From Chitinispirillia bacterium (GTDB lineage: Bacteria; Fibrobacterota; Chitinivibrionia; Chitinivibrionales; Chitinispirillaceae), in NCBI GenBank assembly GCA_009784115.1, contig WRCH01000015.1:1-32512 (forward strand): a stretch of 32,512 nt of DNA. The letters run 5' to 3'. The position numbers and the translations under genes were made by a program. How positions within the stretch are numbered: the stretch's first letter is position 1; each line of letters starts with the position of its first letter. The notes beneath the pieces are model-generated. The model worked only from the letters and a program-made list of their open reading frames with translations. It did no database searches and was not told the origin of the DNA. Of the stretch, positions 1 to 8,553 are shown piece by piece.

Positions 1-151
1 AAAAAAGATTTAAATAATTTTTTTTTTAAAAACCCCTTTTTCCGTTTTGGTATTATAAAAGCTTTTTTTAAAGTGGGCCGTTACAAATGGGTTAAAGGCT
101 GCGCGGCGTTGCATTTTAAAAAAAAATCCTTCCCCCCCCCCCCCCCACTTT

Positions 152-3100
152 ATGAAAGCGCTCAATTGTATCAAGTCATTGTTAATGATCTTAGTCATTA
201 CGGCGGGAGCATGGGCAAGCGGAGTTGGTAACGGAAACACGCTTTTGATTTTGCAAATAGGAGCGGCTACCGATGGTAATATTAACCGCAGTTTCGTGGA
301 ACTGTACAATAAAGGTGATGAACCGGTTGATCTGACTGGCTACTCCTTGCAATATGCCACGGGAACAAGAGAAACCGTCGCCGCGAACCGGCCCAACGCC
401 AATACAGAAGACGGCCCGTGGCAAAAAATAGATATTAATGGAACAATCCTGCCCAAACACTCTTTTCTGATTCTCGGTGAAGCGCAAACAACTGCGGCTG
501 CCGACAGTCCGCCGGCTTTGGCATTTCAAAATGATTATGGGGATATGAACCTAACCGGCTTCAATTTAAGTAATCGATCAATTAAAGTCGCGCTCATGAG
601 TAATACCGTTTTGCTTGATATGACAAATCCATTTGATATTGACGGTCAAGGCACAAAAGCGGATGGTTATGTTGATATGATAGGAGTGATGAACACTATC
701 GGTGAAGACCGGATAAATGGATTTGAAACTGCGGCGGGACCGACTTTCTCAAAGCAGGTAGGAGTCCGCCGTAAGAATTTGGAAGATACTGATAACAATT
801 CCGTTGACTTTGGAACAATCAGGTTTTCTGATTTTGTAACAAAAAGCGGCGGCTTAATAACGGCGTATTCAAAAGAATATGAGATGTACAGACCCAAAAG
901 CCTCGCTCATGGCGCATGGGATCCATTTCTAAAAGAAGACGACGACCCAATAGTAACAGACCCGATATTAGCGGGAACCGCAGATGAACTCGCGGGCAAA
1001 CTGCTTATCATGCAAGCCTATGGCTCCTCAAACGATGCTGCCGGAGCGAGTCACTCCTTTGTAGAACTATACAATAATACTGACAATGTGATAAATTTAA
1101 GCGGTATAACTTTGTTTTACGCCGATGGAATCAGAGGGCTTCCCGCAAGAGAAGCAGGAATAGACAGCGATTGGAGAGCAATTCCATTGAGCGGAACAAT
1201 CCCCGCCAAAACGTCATTCCTTGTATTAGGTCCTCGACAAAACACAACCGGACGTCTGCAAATTATTAACAATTCCGGCGATATCAACGAACCCGGTTTT
1301 ACATTGAGCAACAGAGCATTTAAAGTCGCTCTTATCCGCAACAAAAATGAAGATTTAACCGTGCAAAACCCGTTTACAATGGATGGTGGCATTGGCGAAA
1401 TTGCTGACGGCTACATTGATATGATAGGCTCCGCAAATGACCTTGCTCACGCTACCAACCCAGACAACATTTTTGGTTTTGAAACATCACCCGCAAGAAA
1501 TTCCGCCTCGGCAGCCGTTCGCCGAAGCTCACTTGTTGACAACGATGATAACAGTACGGACTTTGCAAGTATTGATTATAGGGTGTGGACAGAAAGTAAT
1601 CAAGACAGAACTACAAACGAGCAGTTGGAAATATTCAGGCCGAAAAATATTGCGTTTGGCCCTTGGAATCCCGAAACCGGAGAACAATACGATCCGGGCG
1701 ACGATGGTGTAATCGCGCAGGCAATCACGAGTTTTAAGTTTGCAAATAAAAGTATTGGATGGGGGGATGATGGGTATTGGGAAGGCGTTATTGATGATGA
1801 CGCAAAAACCATTACTTTTACCACGCAGAGGTGGATTGACAATATAGACAAACTCGCTGCGGTTTTTGAGCTTGACGAAAACGGTACGGCGAGGGTGGGC
1901 GCAAGGCCGCAATGGAGCGGGATTACGCAGAATGATTTCCGCAGGGAGGTTGTTTATACTGTTGGTGATAATCAATATACGGTGAAATTTGTGTCGCCGC
2001 AGGCTACGGGGTTGCCGGTGATTAAAATTGGTGTTGATAGAGCAGTTGGCAGTATTCCTCACAGTTCTACAAATACTTGGGCAAATATGCCTTCTTTCGT
2101 TTTATCTGACCCTAACAATTCGGTAAATGATATTTTAAGGATGGGGTTGCTGTTAGACGACAGAATCAGAGGACGTGGAAATACTACTTGGTCATACGCT
2201 AAAAAACCGTATAGAATAAGATTTCGTGAAGATATGTCATTGTTTGGACTGAACGCGCGCGAAAATTGGATTTTGTTAGCGGAATATCAAGACCCGACTT
2301 TTCTCATGAACGCAACGGCATTTGAACTCGGTAGAAATGTTTTTGATTATCAGCCATTTACTAACACATATCAGCATGTCCATTTGTATATGAATGGAGA
2401 ATATTGGGGAGTTTACGGCTTGACAGAACATCGACAAGCCGACCCGAAAGGTGTTGGCGCTCCCGGAAGAGCAAAAGTTGATTTGAATAATGGCGGTTGG
2501 TTTGTCGAGTTAGATTCGTATTTTGATACAAGAGCCGGCAGCGGCGATCCGGGTTTTAGAACGACTGATTACAATCTTCCGATTTTAATAAAAGCTCCCA
2601 ATTTTCCTGAGTTTCCCAACAACGGTGTAATACCTACCAATGTAGATAACTTTGTAAGAAACGAGTGGAACGAATTAACCGCTTTAATGGCATCGGCGAA
2701 TTTTCCGGAAAACGGGTATCGGGACTTGATAGATATGAATACTTTTGTCGATTTTTTAATGGCAAATGAAATAGTAAGAAATGGCGAGCTTGGACACCCC
2801 AAAAGTGTATTTGCCTACAGAGAAAGTAGCAACGAAAAAATCAGTATGGGAATGTTGTGGGATTTTGATTGGGCGTTTAATTACGCTGGTTCAGGTCATA
2901 GATATTTTGGAAGTGGTAGCGGCAGTGGTCGATTACTTGGAGGAGTGCATTCTTTTTTCAATCGTTTTATTGAAGACCCCATTTTTGTTGCAATGTATAA
3001 AGAGCGTTGGAACGAAAAATACGATGAAATCCTTGCTGTTTCCGAATTTATAGAAACTCTCGGCGAAACGATTAGAGATGGTGTTGCGGAAGATTCCAAA

Positions 3101-5227
3101 AGATGGAATTTTTCCGGTGGTTATAGGGCGGATTATGATATAAATCACGCCAGACAGACAGCAAATATGAAAAATTGGTGGAACAATAGAGCTATTTGGC
3201 TAAACACCGAACTAAACAAAGTCGACATCCTCCCTGCCAGCAGAAATTTCGGAACCGTAACCTTTAACAACGACTATTCCGACATCACCCCGCAAACCTT
3301 CACTCTCGTATCTTACGGTGAGATGACAAACCTATCATCAACATTCCAAAAAGGCGCATCATCCGCATTTGAAATTATAGACATCTTGACTCAAAACCCT
3401 ACCGGCAAAGGCGGCTATTTGGCGACAATCGGCATCCGCCCCAAAAACTCACTCTCCGCCGGCACGCACACTGACGTACTTGTTCTGAGCGGGACTAATC
3501 AAGGCAACCCATTCACGCATAACATCCCGCTGACTTTTGTTGTAAACAAGGCAACAAGAGAATTTGTTGCTTTACAACCAATAAACGAAACATATTCGCC
3601 TACGCTTACGCTCGGAAGTTTTACTTTGCCGGATGGGTATAGGTGGGGAGCCGGAGTAGTAACAAGCGTCACGTTAAATGCGGGCTCCGGACAAACATTT
3701 TCGGTGGTATACTTTTGTGAAGAAGGTAATTATAACGATGCTGCAGGAACAATCACGGTCAATGTTGCCAAGGCTGACCCTGCCTACACGACTCTCGCAA
3801 ATTTGACTGCCACCTACGGCGACTTGCTGTCAAGCGTAACATTGCCAAATGGCTATATGTGGGAGGGTGATGAAACCGGAACAGTAGGCAGTGTTGGAAC
3901 AAGAACGCATAGAGTGACTTTTACTCCTGCCGATACTGATAATTATAATGTCATTACTGGTATAAGTGTGACGATAGAGGTATCAAAAGCGAATCCGTCC
4001 TACACAATGCCCACGGGTTTGACAGCTATCTACGGCGCGGCGCTTTCGAGCGTAACATTGCCGAGCGGCTGGTCATGGAAAAGCACGGGGACAGTAGGCA
4101 ACGCCGGAACACGGACGCATTCGGCCATATTTACTCCTGCAGATGAGAGCAATTACAATGTTATGACCGATATCAACGTAGCTGTGACAGTGTCAAAAGC
4201 TGATCCGGTCTACACAGTCCCCGATGGTCTGACGGCAGCTTACGGAGAGCGTTTGTCAAGCATAACTCTGCCAGCGGGCTGGTCGTGGGAGAGTATCGGC
4301 AGGCCGGTAGGCAATGCAGGAACGCAAACGCATCGTGCGGTATTTACTCCTGTTGACATAGTCAATTACAATATTGTAACAGGCGTAAATGTGTCGTTGA
4401 CTGTCGCTAAAGTAAATCCATCTTACACAGCGCCCACAAGCTTAACGGCTATTTACGGCGCGGCGCTTTCAAGCGTAACATTGCCAACAGGTTGGTCATG
4501 GGAAAATACTGGAACCGTTGGTAACGCAGGAACTCAGACTCATAAGGCGGTATTTACTCCTGTTGATATTGTCAATTATAATGTGATGACAGATATCAAC
4601 TTGACCATAGCGGTATCAAGAGCAATCCCGCCCTACACTGTTCCTGATGACCTTACGGCTATTTTTGGTCAAACACTTGCGGATGTAGAATTGCCAACAG
4701 GTTGGTCGTGGGATGGAGAGAAAACCGGAACGGTTGGCAATGTTGGAACAAGGACGCACAGGGCGACATTTACACCGGTTGATACGGTCAACTATAATAT
4801 TATGACAGGTATCAATGTGACAATAACAATTGAGCGTGTTGTTGCGGCGGTATTATCGCCTGATCGTGTTATTCCCAACCCACAACCCAACAAAGAGGAA
4901 AAATTACCGTCCTTGGTGTCCTTTGAGTCCTTATTTACCGCAGGCCCGAATCCGGCAGACAGGCAATCGGGTATGGTAAATTTCTTTTGGCAGGGCAAGA
5001 GGATAGAGAGCACAGCGCTTACGGTTTTTGATGCTTCGGGTAATGTTGTCAACAGAATAAAAACCAAGGACACAAAGGACGGCAATAGCCGCCGGATTGT
5101 CGGCACATGGGACTTGAAAGACACAAAAGGCCGTCTTGTATCAGAGGGTACGTATTTGGTAAGAGGTATTATCGTTACATTTGACGGTAAAAAAGAGAGG
5201 ATATCGCTGATGATCGGCGTCAAATAA
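152..5227 (+). CDS. Secreted CotH-kinase-family protein with two N-terminal lamin-tail-like domains, MBG-type repeats and a C-terminal GPNP/FlgD-like domain
   Basis: 1691-aa ORF. Signal peptide-like N-terminus (MKALNCIKSLLMILVITAGAWA). Two LTD-like segments (SFVELYNKGDEPVDLTGYSLQYATG; SFVELYNNTDNVINLSGITLFYADG). CotH signatures RIRGRGNTTWSYAKKPYRIRF and GMLWDFDWAFNY. C-terminal AGPNPADRQSG...GTWDLKDTKGRLVSEGTYLVRG. Confidence 0.85.
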   Translation: MKALNCIKSLLMILVITAGAWASGVGNGNTLLILQIGAATDGNINRSFVELYNKGDEPVDLTGYSLQYATGTRETVAANRPNANTEDGPWQKIDINGTILPKHSFLILGEAQTTAAADSPPALAFQNDYGDMNLTGFNLSNRSIKVALMSNTVLLDMTNPFDIDGQGTKADGYVDMIGVMNTIGEDRINGFETAAGPTFSKQVGVRRKNLEDTDNNSVDFGTIRFSDFVTKSGGLITAYSKEYEMYRPKSLAHGAWDPFLKEDDDPIVTDPILAGTADELAGKLLIMQAYGSSNDAAGASHSFVELYNNTDNVINLSGITLFYADGIRGLPAREAGIDSDWRAIPLSGTIPAKTSFLVLGPRQNTTGRLQIINNSGDINEPGFTLSNRAFKVALIRNKNEDLTVQNPFTMDGGIGEIADGYIDMIGSANDLAHATNPDNIFGFETSPARNSASAAVRRSSLVDNDDNSTDFASIDYRVWTESNQDRTTNEQLEIFRPKNIAFGPWNPETGEQYDPGDDGVIAQAITSFKFANKSIGWGDDGYWEGVIDDDAKTITFTTQRWIDNIDKLAAVFELDENGTARVGARPQWSGITQNDFRREVVYTVGDNQYTVKFVSPQATGLPVIKIGVDRAVGSIPHSSTNTWANMPSFVLSDPNNSVNDILRMGLLLDDRIRGRGNTTWSYAKKPYRIRFREDMSLFGLNARENWILLAEYQDPTFLMNATAFELGRNVFDYQPFTNTYQHVHLYMNGEYWGVYGLTEHRQADPKGVGAPGRAKVDLNNGGWFVELDSYFDTRAGSGDPGFRTTDYNLPILIKAPNFPEFPNNGVIPTNVDNFVRNEWNELTALMASANFPENGYRDLIDMNTFVDFLMANEIVRNGELGHPKSVFAYRESSNEKISMGMLWDFDWAFNYAGSGHRYFGSGSGSGRLLGGVHSFFNRFIEDPIFVAMYKERWNEKYDEILAVSEFIETLGETIRDGVAEDSKRWNFSGGYRADYDINHARQTANMKNWWNNRAIWLNTELNKVDILPASRNFGTVTFNNDYSDITPQTFTLVSYGEMTNLSSTFQKGASSAFEIIDILTQNPTGKGGYLATIGIRPKNSLSAGTHTDVLVLSGTNQGNPFTHNIPLTFVVNKATREFVALQPINETYSPTLTLGSFTLPDGYRWGAGVVTSVTLNAGSGQTFSVVYFCEEGNYNDAAGTITVNVAKADPAYTTLANLTATYGDLLSSVTLPNGYMWEGDETGTVGSVGTRTHRVTFTPADTDNYNVITGISVTIEVSKANPSYTMPTGLTAIYGAALSSVTLPSGWSWKSTGTVGNAGTRTHSAIFTPADESNYNVMTDINVAVTVSKADPVYTVPDGLTAAYGERLSSITLPAGWSWESIGRPVGNAGTQTHRAVFTPVDIVNYNIVTGVNVSLTVAKVNPSYTAPTSLTAIYGAALSSVTLPTGWSWENTGTVGNAGTQTHKAVFTPVDIVNYNVMTDINLTIAVSRAIPPYTVPDDLTAIFGQTLADVELPTGWSWDGEKTGTVGNVGTRTHRATFTPVDTVNYNIMTGINVTITIERVVAAVLSPDRVIPNPQPNKEEKLPSLVSFESLFTAGPNPADRQSGMVNFFWQGKRIESTALTVFDASGNVVNRIKTKDTKDGNSRRIVGTWDLKDTKGRLVSEGTYLVRGIIVTFDGKKERISLMIGVK
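3776..4840 (+). repeat. Five tandem ~70-72 aa MBG-like repeats inside the CotH protein, plus one divergent unit just upstream
   Basis: Recurring (D/N)PxYTxPxxLTAxYGxxLSSVTLPxGWSWExTGTVGNAGTxTHxAxFTPxDxxNYNxxTxIN. Unit starts at 3776, 3992, 4202, 4415 and about 4625 (spacings 216, 210, 213, 210 nt). Confidence 0.85.
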
Positions 5228-5341
5228 GGTCAATTGCGCATAGTTCATATCGTTTTAACAGGCGAATTCTTTATTATTGTTTTATATGACGCGATTATAT
5301 ATATTGTACTAAAGCAGCACCTTAAAATTGTAAAATTGGAT

Positions 5342-5539
5342 ATGATCATGAGTGAAAAATATGATTTAGATGAGTTGCTGGAAAATCCCGGCAAACCGCT
5401 TACAGATGAACAGTTTAAAAACTGGCGCAACTATATGGCCCTAACCAACGATGATAAATCAGCGAGCGAAGTTGATATTAGTGACAGGGTCGCTGAACTT
5501 TGTGAAGAGATGGACAGGAGAGGAACTTATTGCTGGTAA
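5342..5539 (+). CDS. Small hypothetical protein (5' part of a possibly interrupted gene)
   Basis: ORF reading M(IM)SEKYDLDELLENPGKPLTDEQFKNW...ELCEEMDRRGTYCW; ATG at 5342 or 5348. In frame with the next small ORF. Confidence 0.4.
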   Translation: MIMSEKYDLDELLENPGKPLTDEQFKNWRNYMALTNDDKSASEVDISDRVAELCEEMDRRGTYCW

Positions 5540-5545
5540 ATTCTT

Positions 5546-5674
5546 ATGGTGGAATTCAACTCTGAGAAATGGATTCCCCAATTTGAAAAAATCGCAAGAA
5601 AGTTTTACGATCTTTCCGATAAGAAATTTGTTTCGTTTAATGAAAACTCGATAAAATTAATAAAAAAAGAGTAA
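5546..5674 (+). CDS. Small hypothetical ORF (MVEFNSEKWIPQFEKIARKFYDLSDKKFVSFNENSIKLIKKE), same frame as the preceding ORF
   Basis: Translated by hand; separated from the preceding ORF by one in-frame TAA (5537-5539). Confidence 0.3.
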   Translation: MVEFNSEKWIPQFEKIARKFYDLSDKKFVSFNENSIKLIKKE

Positions 5675-5849
5675 TCAAAAACATTCCTTGATATATAACT
5701 CCTCCTTTTGTTTCAATAAAGAAGATAAAACCATTGTGCATCTTTACCGTACCATTAGCTATTTTATTAAGATACCGGTAGTTTAATCGGTAAATTCACA
5801 GATACATCATGCGTAATGATAATCACAGTTTAAAAGGATCACGGTTAAA

Positions 5850-6095
5850 ATGAGCATAAGATGGTTAAGAAATGTGCTTATTGAAGGTGAAAAGAGCACG
5901 ATTGAGATTCAAATAGGGGACAGGCGCATTGGTGACAAATGCTACACCCGTATAAATGAAGATACAGAAGTGTGGTTTGAGAATATATATAATACCCGAG
6001 GCGATATTATCGCTCAGGGTATTGACATACTTAAAAAACGGCTTGCAAACAAAAACATAACTACTCCCGATGGAAATCCCTATGACTGGCAATAA
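5850..6095 (+). CDS. Hypothetical protein, 81 aa
   Basis: ORF with a purine-rich AAAGGA upstream of ATG 5850; overlaps the 5' end of the next CDS. Confidence 0.5.
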   Translation: MSIRWLRNVLIEGEKSTIEIQIGDRRIGDKCYTRINEDTEVWFENIYNTRGDIIAQGIDILKKRLANKNITTPDGNPYDWQ

Positions 6096-8535
6096 ATTTT
6101 TAGTTGTTCACGGACATTTTTATCAGCCGCCAAGAGAGAACCCCTGGCTTGACATTATCGAAGAACAGCCCTCCGCGGCTCCTTTTCACGACTGGAATGA
6201 GCGTATTTATGACGAGTGTTACCGGCCTAACGCTTACTCGCGGCTTCTTGACTCAAATGGGATGATTGTCGGCATTCACAATAACTATAACGATATGAGC
6301 TTTAATATCGGGCCAACGCTTTTTTCATGGCTTGAACGGTATCATCCCGTTACCGCGCGTAAAATTATAGGAGCGGATAAAGAGAGCGCGGCGAAATTTA
6401 ACGGCCACGGAAACGCCGTTGCGCAGGTGTATAACCACATCATAATGCCGCTTTCCTCAAAGCGCGATCAGCTCACGCAGATCCGCTGGTCGAAGTATTT
6501 TTTTAAGAAAAGATACGGCCGCAACCCCCAGGGTATGTGGCTTGGTGAAACCGCCATTAATATGGTGACGGTAGAGTGTCTCATAGAAGAGAATATAGGA
6601 TATGTGATTCTTTCCCCCAATCAGGCTGAAAGTTTCCGCGGTCTTGACGGCGGTGACTGGATACATAATGATCAGCAAAGGATTGACACGCGCAGACCCT
6701 ACAGGATATTTCCCCGCACTCAGTCAGGCGAAAAATTAGAGGGGTATCTTGACGTTTTCTTTTTTGACGAGGGGTTGTCCAAGGAGATAAGTTTTAATGA
6801 TATCCTCACAGACTCGCGCATACTTGGCAATAGGATAAATGATTGCTATGACAGGCACAGCGGCGCAAATCAATTAGTTACCATTGCCACAGACGGGGAG
6901 ACATTCGGTCACCACAAGGCGTACGGTGATATGTGCCTTGCGTTCTTTTTTAAAAACATAGCTAAAGAGCTTTCCATCACGCCTGTAAATTTTGGTTATT
7001 ATTTGTCAATAAATCCGCCTCAGTATGAGGTAACTTTGAGGAATGCTTTCGGCGAGGGGACAGCTTGGAGCTGCGCGCATGGAGTTGGCCGTTGGGCGCG
7101 GGACTGCGGGTGCAGTACAGGCGGCGAGGCGGGGTGGAATCAGGCTTGGCGCGGGCCTTTAAGAAACGCTCTTAATGAGTTACAGGCGCAGATTGATTCT
7201 CATTATGAAGCGCGGCTTGCGACAATTTTTGATGACCCGTGGGCAATGCGCGACAAGTATATAGGTATTATGAATGAGTCATCTTTGTCAAAAACAGCGG
7301 AGTTTTTTAAAAGCCATGCCTCAAAGGTTACTTTTAAAGATGAGCTCACAGCAGAAATACGGCGTCTTCTTGAAGCGCAGAAATTTATGTTATTTTCGTA
7401 TACATCCTGCGCGTGGTTTTTTAATGATATAAGCGGAATAGAAACGGTTCAAAATCTTGCCTATGCCTGCCGCGCACTGCAGTTAGGGCTGCCGCAAGTC
7501 GGACGTCAGGCCGCGCTTTTTCAGTTTTTGGAACAGCTCTCTAAAGCAAAGAGCAATTTGAAAGATGTGACGGGGCGCACTCTTTTTGAGAAAGAGATTC
7601 TGCCGTTTTTTCATCATAAGCGGCTTCTCGCTTTTACCGCCGCGGCACAGCAGATTTTGGCTATCAAAAAATACTCTTCGTATGAAAAAACAGTTTACAA
7701 TCTTGAACTTAAATCAGTGATGTCTCAAAAGGTCGGCCGCATGAATTATGATGCGGTGGATGTACATACCGAAAGCGGCATTACCGGTGAGAACAGCAAC
7801 TGGTCGGTACTTATCGCTCACAGTCCCGAAACGGAACTCAGAGGCTGGGTTGTAAACGCCAAGGCGCTTAAAGTTACCGCAAGTACTAAGCCTGACGCGT
7901 GGATCTCTCATCCTGATGTAAAGCAGTTTACGTTAGGCGATCTCTTCTACAGCTCACGCCACGATCTCTCCGAATATTTTCAAGACCGCATGGCAAAGGA
8001 TACCGATAAAAGATTTCAAGGGTGGATGGAGCATAATGAGCAGAATCTTAATGTTCTCACCCGTCTTAACTATCCGCTCCCTGCCTATTGCAGCACCCCG
8101 GTAGCGTATGTGCTTCAGAACCGCTGGAACACTCAGATACATAACCTTAGAAAATGGGGTAATGAGGATGAGGTGTTTGCGGATCTTCAGGAGGTAGACT
8201 CTCTTGAAAAACTATATGGGATGAAGATTGACAAAAAGCAGAGCGCTCTAACGATTCAGAATCTTATCATAAGAGGTCTTGAAATGCTTCAGCAGGAGCC
8301 GTCTGTCGGCATATGCGGCAGGCTGCGTTCGCTTCTTAACTTTGTGGATAAGTTTTCCATACCTGTTTCCAAAAGTAAACTTGAGGATATTTTTCATCCG
8401 GTTTACGACGGGCCGCTTAAAACCCTTTACGGCGAATACATCGAGGGGGGTAAAAGCGGAAATAAGGAGCTGCTTGAGCATTTGATCGGTTTTGCGCGAA
8501 GAATGAATTTTAATACGGACAGGTACACGATTTAA
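6082..8535 (+). CDS. Glycoside hydrolase family 57 / DUF3536 domain protein
   Basis: FLVVHGHFYQPPRENPWLD..., NNYNDMSFNIGPTLFSWLE, TDGETFGHHKAYGD. The ORF track starts at 6070; ATG 6082 fits family starts better and has GGAAA upstream. Confidence 0.88.
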   Translation: MTGNKFLVVHGHFYQPPRENPWLDIIEEQPSAAPFHDWNERIYDECYRPNAYSRLLDSNGMIVGIHNNYNDMSFNIGPTLFSWLERYHPVTARKIIGADKESAAKFNGHGNAVAQVYNHIIMPLSSKRDQLTQIRWSKYFFKKRYGRNPQGMWLGETAINMVTVECLIEENIGYVILSPNQAESFRGLDGGDWIHNDQQRIDTRRPYRIFPRTQSGEKLEGYLDVFFFDEGLSKEISFNDILTDSRILGNRINDCYDRHSGANQLVTIATDGETFGHHKAYGDMCLAFFFKNIAKELSITPVNFGYYLSINPPQYEVTLRNAFGEGTAWSCAHGVGRWARDCGCSTGGEAGWNQAWRGPLRNALNELQAQIDSHYEARLATIFDDPWAMRDKYIGIMNESSLSKTAEFFKSHASKVTFKDELTAEIRRLLEAQKFMLFSYTSCAWFFNDISGIETVQNLAYACRALQLGLPQVGRQAALFQFLEQLSKAKSNLKDVTGRTLFEKEILPFFHHKRLLAFTAAAQQILAIKKYSSYEKTVYNLELKSVMSQKVGRMNYDAVDVHTESGITGENSNWSVLIAHSPETELRGWVVNAKALKVTASTKPDAWISHPDVKQFTLGDLFYSSRHDLSEYFQDRMAKDTDKRFQGWMEHNEQNLNVLTRLNYPLPAYCSTPVAYVLQNRWNTQIHNLRKWGNEDEVFADLQEVDSLEKLYGMKIDKKQSALTIQNLIIRGLEMLQQEPSVGICGRLRSLLNFVDKFSIPVSKSKLEDIFHPVYDGPLKTLYGEYIEGGKSGNKELLEHLIGFARRMNFNTDRYTI

Positions 8536-8553
8536 AAAGCAATCACTGCTTTT
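8535..8553. terminator. Putative bidirectional terminator hairpin between convergent genes
   Basis: AAAAGCA (8535-8541) / TGCTTTT (8547-8553) with loop ATCAC. It overlaps the + strand stop codon and the minus-strand stop codon. Confidence 0.45.

Noticed and set aside
10-309. Minus-strand ORF opposite the 5' end of the CotH-family gene
   Set aside because: Homopolymer-driven low-complexity translation (GGGGEGFFF, KKKII) across the poly-C tract; antisense to a convincing coding region.
1529-2062. 177-aa minus-strand ORF inside the CotH gene
   Set aside because: Antisense shadow ORF; no recognisable domain, unusual composition, opposite strand strongly coding.
5771-5830. tRNA-like D-arm sequence (GGTAGTTTAATCGGTAAA)
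   Set aside because: No acceptor stem, anticodon arm or TPsiC arm could be assembled; better explained as short inverted repeats (TTTACCG 5744-5750 / CGGTAAA 5789-5795).
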